Shown: positions 1 to 6,985 of the stretch, piece after piece
How positions within the stretch are numbered: position 1 is the first letter of the stretch
Layout: each line of letters opens with the position of its first letter
From: Pseudomonadota bacterium
GTDB lineage: Bacteria; Pseudomonadota; Alphaproteobacteria; Caulobacterales; Caulobacteraceae
NCBI GenBank assembly: GCA_020161365.1
Contig: JAIUNU010000014.1
Span: 1 to 64,000, forward strand
Length of the DNA: 64,000 nt
Reading direction: 5' to 3'
Made by a program: the position numbers and the translations under genes
The notes under the pieces: generated by a model
Databases searched by the model: none
What the model saw: the letters and a program-made list of their open reading frames with translations, nothing else
Told to the model about the DNA's origin: nothing

Positions 1-301
1 GGAGCGGAAGCGCGAGCCGAAACGCAAAACAAAACTCACGGTCTCCGGGTTCGCCCGGCCGCTCCGTCGCCTCCCCAACACCTTCAGCGGTCGCGCCGCG
101 TGAAGCGGCGGACGCGCGCCTCAATCCTCCCCCCAGCGGGGGAGGTGTCGGCCCGAAGGGACGACGGAGGGGGAAGAGGCCGGTTTAGCAGAACTTCCCC
201 CACCGGCGCTTCGCGCCACCTCCTCCGCTGGGGGGAGGATTGTTCGCCCCGGCCCTTCCTCATCAAGGAGAGGGGATCAGAGAGACAGAAGGCGCATGCC
301 C
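1..301. other. Intergenic left edge without a recognisable gene
   Basis: No credible coding region was found. The only structure is the imperfect palindrome listed separately at 122-242. The remaining sequence has short GC-rich hairpins and the region just downstream of the lipB stop codon. Open frames crossing this stretch are short or follow the palindrome, so I treat them as spurious. A gene lying left of the window may end here, but nothing identifies it. Confidence 0.6.
122..242. repeat. 121-bp imperfect palindrome, REP/MITE-like intergenic element
   Basis: Two terminal arms of 26 nt (122-147 and 217-242) are reverse complements at 25 of 26 positions; both carry the core CCTCCCCCCAGCGG or its near-complement. 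A second nested pair lies inside (GGGGGAAG at 168-175 against CTTCCCCC at 194-201). Transcribed RNA would fold into one long hairpin. It lies between lipB and whatever is upstream. Repetition elsewhere in the genome is inferred, not seen. A shorter palindrome with a related core (ATCCTCCCC) occurs at 56015-56040. Confidence 0.7.
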
Positions 302-1027
302 TTAAACCGGAACCTCAGCGTCCTCGACCGGTCCGAAGATTTTGGCGAAACTTGCCCGCAGCGCTGCGTCCGCTTCATCCATGGCGACCGGCAGGCCCAG
401 GTCCACCAGGCTCGTCACGCCGTGCTCGGTCTGCCCGCAGGGGACGATGCCCGAAAAGTGCGACAGGTCCGGCTCCACGTTCAGGCTGATGCCGTGGAAG
501 CTGACCCAGCGTCGCAGCTTGACGCCGATGGCGGCGATCTTGTCCTCGCGGCTCCAGCCGGCGCCCTTGCGTTCGACCCACACGCCGACCCGGCCCTCGC
601 GCAGTTCGCCCGTGACGTTGAAGGCGGCCAGGGCGTCGATGATCCACGCCTCCAGCGCCGCCACAAACGCGCGCACGTCGCGGCCGCGCTGGGTCAGGTC
701 CAGCATCACATAGGCCACGCGCTGGCCTGGGCCGTGATAGGTGAACTGGCCGCCGCGCCCGCTCTCGAACACGGGGAAACGATCAGGCTGGATCAGGTCG
801 CCGGGCTTGGCCGAGACGCCGGCCGTATAGAGCGGCGGGTGCTCCAAAAGCCAGATCAGCTCGCCTGCCGTTCCGTCGGCGATGGCCGCTGCGCGGGCCT
901 CCATGGCGGCAACGGCTGCCGGGTAGGGGACGGGCTGGGTCGAAACCGCCCACCCCACCGGGACCCCGTCGTCGCGCGACATGCGCGGAAGGCCAGTCTT
1001 TTCAGGGTTTAACGGGAGCGAAAGCAT
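302..1027 (-). CDS. lipB: Lipoyl(octanoyl) transferase LipB
   Basis: Transfers octanoyl groups from acyl carrier protein to the lipoyl domains of 2-oxoacid dehydrogenases and the glycine cleavage H protein, the first step of endogenous lipoate synthesis in the cytosol. The 241-residue product shows the family signature RGGQFTYHGPGQ (residues 91-102), the lysine in AAIGVKLRRW (K170) and the active-site cysteine in GIVPCGQ (C197), all expected for LipB. The ATG at 1027 follows a short AAGG; a second ATG at 982 would shorten the protein by 15 residues. It is transcribed away from the SpoA-domain gene, so the two share a short divergent promoter region. No lipA is present in the window. Confidence 0.95.
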   Translation of the reverse strand: MLSLPLNPEKTGLPRMSRDDGVPVGWAVSTQPVPYPAAVAAMEARAAAIADGTAGELIWLLEHPPLYTAGVSAKPGDLIQPDRFPVFESGRGGQFTYHGPGQRVAYVMLDLTQRGRDVRAFVAALEAWIIDALAAFNVTGELREGRVGVWVERKGAGWSREDKIAAIGVKLRRWVSFHGISLNVEPDLSHFSGIVPCGQTEHGVTSLVDLGLPVAMDEADAALRASFAKIFGPVEDAEVPV

Positions 1028-1099
1028 GCGGCCTTATTCTTGCAATCCTGGACGCCGCGACCAGGTGGGTCGTGCGTGTCAGTTCAAGGGTCTTACTTC

Positions 1100-1351
1100 G
1101 TGAGCCAGGTCAACGCCGTCAATGTCGAGATCTCGGTCCTGTTGGGTCGCTCGATCCTGCCGATGCAGCAGCTTCTGCGCATGGGCCGTGGCGCGGTGAT
1201 TCCGCTGGACGCCAAGACCCATGACGAGGTGTGGATCCTGGCCAACAACCACCCGATCGCGCGCGGTGAAATCCAGATCAGCGACGATCGCATCGCCATC
1301 CAGGTGACCCGCGCGGCTGACGTCTACGACTACATGGCCGGCGGCAGCTGA
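1100..1351 (+). CDS. Single SpoA-domain protein, FliN/FliM-like flagellar switch family
   Basis: The 83-residue product consists almost entirely of one SpoA (FliM/FliN C-terminal) domain: NVEISVLLGRSILPMQQLLR, then RGAVIPLD, then NHPIARGEI and the strand pair typical of the C-ring dimer fold. FliN normally has an acidic or variable N-terminal extension, absent here, so this is a minimal family member. I chose the GTG at 1100 because homology begins there; an in-frame TTG at 1040 would add 20 residues with no family similarity. It is not next to other flagellar genes. It may be a FliN paralogue or a switch-associated regulator; the SpoA fold is clear, the exact role is not. Confidence 0.8.
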   Translation: MSQVNAVNVEISVLLGRSILPMQQLLRMGRGAVIPLDAKTHDEVWILANNHPIARGEIQISDDRIAIQVTRAADVYDYMAGGS

Positions 1352-1436
1352 TCTGTCGCGGGACGGAGTTCGACATTCTCCAACTTCCGGCTTCCCAAAG
1401 CCGATTCAGTTTGCTACCAGCCGCCCCTCACCACGA

Positions 1437-1521
1437 GCGGTCGTGGCGGAATTGGTAGACGCGCAGCGTTGAGGTCGCTGTGGGGCAACCCGTGGAAGTT
1501 CGAGTCTTCTCGACCGCACCA
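1437..1521 (+). tRNA. tRNA-Leu (anticodon GAG)
   Basis: An 85-nt gene with acceptor stem GCGGTCG paired to CGACCGC, followed by an encoded ACCA end. The D-arm contains GGCGGAATTGGTAGACGC, the anticodon loop reads TTGAGGT (GAG), there is a class II long variable arm (GTGGGGCAACCCGT), and the T-arm contains GTTCGAGTC. The long variable arm and acceptor sequence are typical of leucine tRNAs; it reads CUC and CUU codons. A strong hairpin follows at 1536-1581. Confidence 0.97.
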
Positions 1522-1535
1522 AGGTGAACAAGAGT

Positions 1536-1581
1536 AGAGCGCGCCTGGCGAAATCGGTTTCCGACTCGCCGGGGGCGCTCT
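1536..1581 (+). terminator. Strong hairpin after tRNA-Leu, probable terminator
   Basis: Arms 1536-1551 and 1566-1581 pair over 16 positions with one mismatch and one G-U pair, loop of 14 nt. The following sequence has only a weak T-rich tail (CTAATCGTTTC). Its position 15 nt past the tRNA 3' end fits transcription termination or processing. Confidence 0.6.
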
Positions 1582-1669
1582 AATCGTTTCAGGCCTTGGA
1601 TTCGCCCCAAGGTCGCTTCATCGGACCAACCAGCACGAATCCAGCAGCTCTAGAGCTCAGGAGGCCCCC

Positions 1670-3139
1670 ATGACCCGGGACACCGCCGAACTGAACAACG
1701 ACGCGCTGGACGACACCCCGCTGGCTCATATCCCGCTTCCGCAGACCGAGACGCCCGAGGAGCTCGAAGACCTCGCCCTGGGCGACGACTACGCGCTCAA
1801 TCCCGACTACGTCGAAATGGTGATCGACGCCGCCGATCGCGGCGACACCAAGCGCCTCGGCGAACTGGTCACGGCGCTTGACCCGGCGGACGTCGCCGAC
1901 CTGATGGGCTTTCTGACGGCCGACTACCGCGAGGAAGTCATCCCGCTGCTCGACCCTCAGGCGCTTGGCGAGATCATCTCCGAGCTTGAGGACAACATCC
2001 GCGAGGAAGTGCTGGAGGCGACGCCGTCCGTCACCCTGGCCCGGGCCCTCGAGGAGCTGGACACCGACGACGCCGCCGACGTCATCGACGACCTGGACGA
2101 CACCAAGCGCTTCCAGGTGCTGGCCGCCATGGGCGAGACCGACCGCGCCGCCATCGAGACCACCCTGTCCTACGAGGACGAGACCGCCGGCCGCCTGATG
2201 CAGCGCGAGTTCCTGGCCGCGCCGGAATTCTGGACCGTCGGCCAGACGATCGACCACGTCCGCGAGGCCGGTGACTCGCTGCCCGAGCTGTTCTTCGACG
2301 TCTACGTCGTCGATCCGACCTTCAAGCCGGTTGGGGCCATTCCGATCAGCATCCTGCTGCGTAGCCGTCGCCAGACGCCGCTGGCCGAGCTGATGGAGGC
2401 GGTCACCGAAATCCCGGTCGAGATGGACCAGGAAGAGGTCGCCTATATCTTCGACAAGTACCACCTGATCAGCGCCCCGGTGATCGAGCCCGGCGGTCGC
2501 CTCGTCGGCCAGATCACCGTCGACGACATCGTCGAGGTCATCCGTGACGAGGCCGAAGAAGACATCCTGGCCCTGGCCGGTGTGTCGGACGCGGGCCGCG
2601 ACGCCTCGGTGATCGAGATCGTCAAGTCGCGCCTGCCGTGGCTGATGCTGAACCTGGCGACCGCGACCCTGGCGGTCAGCGGCGTAGCCATCTTCCAGGA
2701 CGAGATCGCCCAGCTGGTGGCCCTGGCCATCCTGATGCCGATCGTCTCCTCGCTAGGCGGCAACGCCGGCACCCAGACCTTGGCCGTCGCGGTGCGCGCC
2801 CTGGCCAGCAAGGAGCTGACCACGGCCAACGCCCGGCGCATCGTGGCCCGGGAGCTGCTGGTGGGCCTGGTCAACGGCCTGTGTCTGGCGCTGGTGATGG
2901 GCGCGGCGACCTATATGTTCTTCGGGCCGTCTGACCACCACGACAAGCTGGCGATCATCGTCGGCGCGGCCTTGATCACCAACATCTTCACCGCCGCGCT
3001 GGGCGGCATCCTGATGCCGCTGGCGCTGGAGAAGATGGGGCGCGACCCGGCGGTGTCGTCATCGATCTTCGTCACCTTCCTGACCGACTTCACCGGCTTC
3101 TTCGCGGTGCTGCTGATCGCCTCGCTGCTACTGCACTGA
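1670..3139 (+). CDS. mgtE: Magnesium transporter MgtE
   Basis: A 489-residue inner-membrane Mg2+ channel. The acidic N-terminal helical domain (about residues 45-165) contains the repeated DPADVADL and DTDDAADVIDDL units of the MgtE_N fold. A tandem CBS pair follows (about 175-300, GRLMQREF to VGQITVDDI). Then come about five membrane helices (about 320-489) with the conserved SSLGGNAGTQTL loop and the acidic TDFTGFF helix that lines the Mg2+ site. The cytosolic domains gate the pore by sensing Mg2+. Start: ATG preceded by AGGAGG 8 nt upstream. It stands alone after tRNA-Leu. I found no obvious Mg2+ riboswitch in the 88 nt between the hairpin and the start. Confidence 0.96.
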   Translation: MTRDTAELNNDALDDTPLAHIPLPQTETPEELEDLALGDDYALNPDYVEMVIDAADRGDTKRLGELVTALDPADVADLMGFLTADYREEVIPLLDPQALGEIISELEDNIREEVLEATPSVTLARALEELDTDDAADVIDDLDDTKRFQVLAAMGETDRAAIETTLSYEDETAGRLMQREFLAAPEFWTVGQTIDHVREAGDSLPELFFDVYVVDPTFKPVGAIPISILLRSRRQTPLAELMEAVTEIPVEMDQEEVAYIFDKYHLISAPVIEPGGRLVGQITVDDIVEVIRDEAEEDILALAGVSDAGRDASVIEIVKSRLPWLMLNLATATLAVSGVAIFQDEIAQLVALAILMPIVSSLGGNAGTQTLAVAVRALASKELTTANARRIVARELLVGLVNGLCLALVMGAATYMFFGPSDHHDKLAIIVGAALITNIFTAALGGILMPLALEKMGRDPAVSSSIFVTFLTDFTGFFAVLLIASLLLH

Positions 3140-3376
3140 CACGACGTGCAGAAGGTGTTTCGGCGACTCGAGAGCGCCAGAGTGTGTGTTGACGCAGAGG
3201 TGATCGGATCGGGTTTGGCCACCGACGAGAGGCTGATCAGTGCGCAATGCCTTGAGCCTGTCTGCAGGAAGTTGTTGCTTTCGCAAAATTCAACTAAGGA
3301 TTGAGATTCGACTGATCGCCGCTAGGTTGTCATGCTGCGTAGGCGCGGCAGCGTAAACAGTGGTGGGAGAGGCGCG

Positions 3377-3832
3377 ATGTTCATGATCGTCCTGATAGCC
3401 GCGCTTGCGGGCCAGATTGATCAGGATGCGCCGACTGTCGTTGATCCGCTAACGGTTGAAAGCCGTGGAAATGGACCGCCCAGGACGCTTCCAGATAATG
3501 AGATCATACTTCAGCTCAACGCCCTGCGGAAAGCCGAACCAGATCGCGTCATATGTCTGAAGAAGTCCTTCAGCAGCAGTCTGATTTCACGAACTACATG
3601 CGCTACCTTGCGACAGTGGTATGATCTTGAGACCGCCCGAGATACGCAATATTCCGTCTCTTCGATAAAGCCAGAAGGCAAAAGCCTTCCCGGTGGCCCA
3701 CCTCCGGTTGGCCCCCCCGATGAACTGGTTCGGCTCGTTAAGCAGCGTTTGAAACATCACGACGCCAGGGCTCAAGCGAGGCAACGAGCGATGCAGCGTA
3801 TCGAAGCGGGATCGGCGCCTGGGTTGCGCTAG
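3377..3832 (+). CDS. Hypothetical exported protein, lower GC than neighbours
   Basis: Not assigned to a named family. The 151-residue product begins with a hydrophobic stretch (FMIVLIAALAG) compatible with a short signal peptide. It contains a two-cysteine patch, VICLKKSFSSSLISRTTCATLRQWYD, reminiscent of small alphaproteobacterial exported proteins with a C-x(n)-S-x-TC-T-x(3)-W pattern; that comparison is from memory. The ATG at 3377 is preceded by GGGAGAGG; an in-frame ATG at 3332 would add 15 residues without a good ribosome-binding site. Base composition is visibly more AT-rich than the flanking genes, suggesting recent acquisition or weak constraint. A terminator follows at 3867-3894. 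Confidence 0.6.
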   Translation: MFMIVLIAALAGQIDQDAPTVVDPLTVESRGNGPPRTLPDNEIILQLNALRKAEPDRVICLKKSFSSSLISRTTCATLRQWYDLETARDTQYSVSSIKPEGKSLPGGPPPVGPPDELVRLVKQRLKHHDARAQARQRAMQRIEAGSAPGLR

Positions 3833-3866
3833 GCCCGATGGGCGCACCATCGCCCGGCCGATGAGA

Positions 3867-3894
3867 AGCCCCATCGTAGCCGGTGGGGCTTTTT
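3867..3894 (+). terminator. Rho-independent terminator
   Basis: Stem AGCCCCA (3867-3873) pairs with TGGGGCT (3884-3890), loop of 10 nt, followed by TTTT. It closes the hypothetical gene and insulates the spmX promoter that begins 26 nt further on. Confidence 0.85.
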
Positions 3895-3919
3895 GCTGAT
3901 CTCGCTCACCCGGGGAAAC

Positions 3920-3934
3920 TGGCGCCGACCTTGC
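3920..3934 (+). promoter_or_regulatory. Sigma-54 promoter of spmX
   Basis: The sequence TGGCGCCGACCTTGC has the invariant -24 GG (3921-3922) and -12 GC (3933-3934) with exactly 10 nt between them, and matches TGGCAC-N5-TTGC at all but one position. It predicts a start site near 3946 and a leader of about 42 nt before the spmX ATG. In Caulobacter, spmX is known to be activated by the sigma-54 enhancer-binding protein TacA, so site and gene agree. The enhancer sites themselves were not identified. Confidence 0.85.
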
Positions 3935-3987
3935 GCCGAGACAGGCGAACGCATCCGCGTCTGTCTCAAACTGGGTCAATCTAGGCG

Positions 3988-5277
3988 ATGAAACCGCGTC
4001 ATCAGGTCTCCCGGGCCGCCATCGATCTCATCAAGAGATTCGAAGGGTACCGTCAGAAGGCCGCGCAGCTCCCCGATGGGCGCTGGACGGTCGGCTATGG
4101 CCACACCCTGACCGCCCGCGAGGGGGCCTCCGTCTCGGAAAAGGACGCCGAGGCGCTGCTCCTCTACGATCTCATCTCGGTCGCCCATTCGGTGAACGAG
4201 CACACCTACGCGCCGCTGAACCAGAACCAGTTCGACGCGCTGGTCTGCTTCGCCTTCAATATCGGCCTGGACAACTTCCTCCGCTCGGGCGTGCTGCGCC
4301 GGATCAACGAGGGCTCGCTGCTGCAAGCCGCGTGCGCGATGGAGATGTGGCGCAAGGCCGACTTCGAGGGCGAGCGGATCGTCATCGACGCGCTGGTTCG
4401 CCGCCGCGCCGCCGAAAAGACCCTCTTCCTGACGCCGGCCAACGGCGAATGGGTCCCGGCGCCGAGCCCCGTGCTGCGGCCCAGGGTCGACTATGACGCC
4501 AGCTGCGCCGTGCCCCGCCAGACGCCCGCCGCCGTCAACACGCGGACGGAAGGCGACCGGGTCGTCGCCGAGCGCGAGGACGGGCTGCCGCTGAACGTCG
4601 TCGTCCCGGAAGAGGACGGCCCGACCGCCACCGAGCAGTCGGCCGCTGCAGTGGCTGCTCGTCTGGAAGCGATCCTGCCGGAGACTCCGGCGCCGATCGC
4701 CAAACCGGCGATCCGCCAGGACGATCTGGGCCTGCCCGAACCGCCCGTGCCGACCCGGCCGGCCGCGATCGAGCCCGCTCCGACGCTCTTTCCGCAGGAG
4801 CCGCAGGCTGTTCCGGATGAAGCGCCGCCCGCGCCGGTCGAGTTCACGCCGTTCCGTCTGACTCCGCAGACGACCGAAGAGGTCGAGGCCGAGGCGCCCG
4901 TCGAGATCCCGACGCCGATGCGTTCCGCTCCCAGCGAGCCGACTTTGTTCGGCGCGCCGGTGACGAACGCCTCGGTGTTCAATCTCGATGGCTTCTCGAC
5001 GAGCGAAGACGCCAGCGTCGGCGTGATGGATGTGCCTCTGGTCGAGCCCGAGCAGCCGCGCTTCGGCAACGCCAGTCTCCTCATCAGCCTGGGCATCCTG
5101 GGCCTGGCCCTGTTCGGCGGCGGCGTTCTCTGGATCCTCACCGTCGCGGCGGGCTCCGATGGCCAGGTGAAGCTGTTCGGCTATGGCGCCAGCATGGTCG
5201 GTGCGATCTGCTTCGTGGTGTCGGCCTATCTGCTGCTGCGTCGCCTGGCCGGTCCCGATACGAGCGACGACGAGTAG
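3988..5277 (+). CDS. spmX: Polarity protein SpmX, muramidase-like with C-terminal membrane anchor
   Basis: A 429-residue protein with a phage-type GH24 muramidase domain (residues 1 to about 150) and the catalytic-position glutamate retained (E19 in KRFEGYR), followed by GRWTVGYGHT. Then comes a long proline- and acid-rich linker (about 160-355) and two C-terminal membrane helices (about 363-386 and 399-421). This architecture is that of Caulobacter SpmX, which localises to the nascent stalked pole, recruits and activates histidine kinase DivJ, and so controls the swarmer-to-stalked transition; in relatives it also sets stalk position. The muramidase fold serves localisation and oligomerisation rather than lysis in studied species. 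Transcription is from the sigma-54 site at 3920. The ATG has only a weak upstream TCTAGG. Confidence 0.95.
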   Translation: MKPRHQVSRAAIDLIKRFEGYRQKAAQLPDGRWTVGYGHTLTAREGASVSEKDAEALLLYDLISVAHSVNEHTYAPLNQNQFDALVCFAFNIGLDNFLRSGVLRRINEGSLLQAACAMEMWRKADFEGERIVIDALVRRRAAEKTLFLTPANGEWVPAPSPVLRPRVDYDASCAVPRQTPAAVNTRTEGDRVVAEREDGLPLNVVVPEEDGPTATEQSAAAVAARLEAILPETPAPIAKPAIRQDDLGLPEPPVPTRPAAIEPAPTLFPQEPQAVPDEAPPAPVEFTPFRLTPQTTEEVEAEAPVEIPTPMRSAPSEPTLFGAPVTNASVFNLDGFSTSEDASVGVMDVPLVEPEQPRFGNASLLISLGILGLALFGGGVLWILTVAAGSDGQVKLFGYGASMVGAICFVVSAYLLLRRLAGPDTSDDE

Positions 5278-5312
5278 TTTTCTTTGCTTCCCATGCGGAA
5301 GCTGTGAGCAAG

Positions 5313-5348
5313 AACGTCCGCTGGTCCCGATGGCCGGCGGGCGTTTTT
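5313..5348 (+). terminator. Rho-independent terminator after spmX
   Basis: AACGTCCGC (5313-5321) pairs with GCGGGCGTT (5337-5345) with one G-U pair, then the T-run continues to 5348. It lies 35 nt past the spmX stop codon. Confidence 0.85.
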
Positions 5349-5484
5349 GCTATGTCTCGACAGTTTTCCGGTGGAAATCGACTGCGATCGGATGCACACG
5401 CTGTCTCGGTGCTGAGCCAGAGCGTGACAAGCGCTAAAACCGCCCACATCTTTCGTTCGGGCGCTCGGGAAGGAAACTGTGTCG

Positions 5485-6639
5485 ATGACTTTCGCTCCCT
5501 CGATGGATTTCGCGCTGGGTGAGACCGCAGACGCCATCCGTGAAACCACGGCGCGCTTCGCCGCCGACAAGATCGCGCCGATCGCTGCGAAGATCGATGA
5601 GACCAACACCTTCCCGCGCGACCTTTGGGTCCCGATGGGGGACCTCGGCCTGCATGGCGTCACTGTCGAAGAGGAATTCGGCGGTTTGGGCTTGGGCTAT
5701 CTCGAGCACGTCGTGGCGATGGAAGAGGTCAGCCGCGCGTCGGCCTCGGTGGGGCTCAGCTATGGCGCGCACTCCAATCTCTGCGTGAACCAGATCCGCC
5801 GCTGGGCGACGCCGGAGCAGAAGCGCCGCTACCTTCCCAAGCTGATCAGTGGGGAGCATGTCGGTTCGCTGGCCATGAGCGAGGCCGGTTCAGGCTCGGA
5901 CGTCGTCTCGATGAAGCTGCGCGCCGAGCAGGTGGGCGATCGCTACATCCTGAATGGCACGAAGTTCTGGATCACCAACGCGCCCCACGCCGACACGCTG
6001 GTGGTCTACGCCAAGACCGGCGAAGGCAGTCGCGGCATCACCGCCTTCCTCGTCGAGAAGGGGATGAAGGGCTTCAGCGTTTCCAAGAAGCTGGACAAGA
6101 TGGGCATGCGCGGCTCGGACACCGCCGAGCTGGTGTTCGAGGACTGCGAGATCCCCGAAGAGAACGTGATGGGGCCGGTCGGCGGGGGCGTCGGCGTGCT
6201 GATGAGCGGCCTGGACTATGAGCGCGCCGTGCTGGCGGCGGGGCCCTTGGGCATCATGCAGGCCTGTCTCGATATCGTTCTGCCCTACGTTCGCGACCGT
6301 AAGCAGTTCGGCCAACCGATCGGATCGTTCCAGCTGATGCAGGGCAAGATCGCCGACATGTACGTGGCCCTGAACTCGGCGCGGGCCTATGTCTACGCCG
6401 TCGCCAAGGCCTGCGACGCGGGCAAGACCACACGCTTCGACGCCGCCGGTGCGATCCTGATGGCGTCGGAGAACGCCGTGAAGGTGTCGCTGGAAGCGAT
6501 CCAGGCCCTTGGCGGCGCCGGCTACACCAAGGAATGGCCGGTCGAGCGCCTGCTGCGCGACGCCAAGCTCTACGACATCGGTGCGGGCACGAACGAAATC
6601 CGCCGCTTCCTGATCGGACGCGAGCTGATCGGCGGCTGA
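5485..6639 (+). CDS. ivd: Isovaleryl-CoA dehydrogenase
   Basis: FAD enzyme of the acyl-CoA dehydrogenase family that oxidises isovaleryl-CoA to 3-methylcrotonyl-CoA in leucine breakdown. The 384-residue product has SEAGSGSDVVSMK and FWITNAPHAD for FAD and substrate binding. The decisive residue is the glutamate in GLDYERAVLAAGP (E246): isovaleryl-CoA dehydrogenases use a base in this helix. The C-terminal YDIGAGTNEIRR carries no glutamate at the position used by straight-chain enzymes. The two methylcrotonyl-CoA carboxylase genes and the hydratase of the next steps lie at 8932-14659. The ATG at 5485 sits 9 nt after AAGGAA; a GTG at 5479 is too close to it. Confidence 0.93.
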   Translation: MTFAPSMDFALGETADAIRETTARFAADKIAPIAAKIDETNTFPRDLWVPMGDLGLHGVTVEEEFGGLGLGYLEHVVAMEEVSRASASVGLSYGAHSNLCVNQIRRWATPEQKRRYLPKLISGEHVGSLAMSEAGSGSDVVSMKLRAEQVGDRYILNGTKFWITNAPHADTLVVYAKTGEGSRGITAFLVEKGMKGFSVSKKLDKMGMRGSDTAELVFEDCEIPEENVMGPVGGGVGVLMSGLDYERAVLAAGPLGIMQACLDIVLPYVRDRKQFGQPIGSFQLMQGKIADMYVALNSARAYVYAVAKACDAGKTTRFDAAGAILMASENAVKVSLEAIQALGGAGYTKEWPVERLLRDAKLYDIGAGTNEIRRFLIGRELIGG

Positions 6640-6661
6640 TCCTGACCTGTGATACATGGAA

Positions 6662-6691
6662 AGGGCCGCCCCGATCGCTCGGGGCGGCCCT
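6662..6691. terminator. Perfect hairpin, probable bidirectional terminator
   Basis: AGGGCCGCCCCGA (6662-6674) pairs perfectly with its complement ending at 6691 around a 4-nt loop. It lies between ivd (plus) and the mini-ORF at 6748-6816 (minus). On the minus strand it is followed by TTT. The T-tract is short both ways, so termination is inferred from stem strength and position. Confidence 0.65.
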
Positions 6692-6747
6692 CCATCGTCG
6701 TAGCCGCTCTCGCAGCCTGTGACCTTAAACCCTTGGCGCTCAACGCC
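6692..6747. other. Short spacer in the convergent ivd / mini-ORF gap
   Basis: This stretch belongs to the 346-bp gap between ivd and the patatin gene. The rest of that gap holds the hairpin (6662-6691), the mini-ORF (6748-6816), its long Shine-Dalgarno match, a 13-nt palindrome (6834-6846) and about 140 bp with no recognisable feature (6847-6985). A plus-strand frame crossing the gap has no ribosome-binding site and no family signature, so I do not call it a gene. Confidence 0.5.
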
Positions 6748-6816
6748 TTAGGCGGAGACCTCGCTCTTCGGGCTCCAGGTCACGACTTGCGACCGCGGTT
6801 GGAGACAATGAGACAC
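6748..6816 (-). CDS. 22-codon mini-ORF with a 15-nt Shine-Dalgarno match
   Basis: Reading the minus strand, GAAAGGAGGTGATCC (6818-6832) precedes a GTG start at 6816 with the ideal 7-nt spacing from GGAGG, and the frame runs to TAA at 6748. The peptide begins VSHCLQPRSQ, continues with VVTWSPKSEV and ends SA: basic, with one Cys, one His and one Trp. The leader matches the reverse complement of the 16S rRNA 3' tail over 15 nt, far longer than the usual 4-6. A perfect 13-nt palindrome (GTTGTTGAACAAC, 6834-6846) touches its 5' side, and a strong hairpin lies past the stop. Function unknown. It is translated if the site means what it appears to mean; alternatively it is a small RNA that titrates ribosomes. 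Confidence 0.6.
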   Translation of the reverse strand: MSHCLQPRSQVVTWSPKSEVSA

Positions 6817-6833
6817 TGGATCACCTCCTTTCA

Positions 6834-6846
6834 GTTGTTGAACAAC
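6834..6846. promoter_or_regulatory. 13-nt perfect palindrome just upstream of the mini-ORF ribosome-binding site
   Basis: GTTGTTGAACAAC is self-complementary around its central base and lies 1 nt from the extended Shine-Dalgarno match on the minus strand. It could be a protein-binding operator, or a short RNA hairpin next to the ribosome-binding site. No regulator can be named from the sequence. Confidence 0.35.
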
Positions 6847-6985
6847 ACAGGACAGATATTGGACCGCCGTCAGCGAAAGGGAAGGGGCTATCGCTTGCGA
6901 CGCGAGGTCGCGGTCGCTTGTCGGGGCATGCGATGACGCTTGGCGCGACCCCTGATCGCCCGGCCGCTTCTCCGGGCAGCGCTTA

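Noticed and set aside
1582..1669. Mg2+ riboswitch before mgtE
   Set aside because: Region is too short and no conserved M-box or ykoK structure is recognisable.
6649..6936. Plus-strand 95-residue frame across the mini-ORF region
   Set aside because: It passes through the terminator hairpin and lacks a ribosome-binding site; the minus-strand mini-ORF has the better signal.
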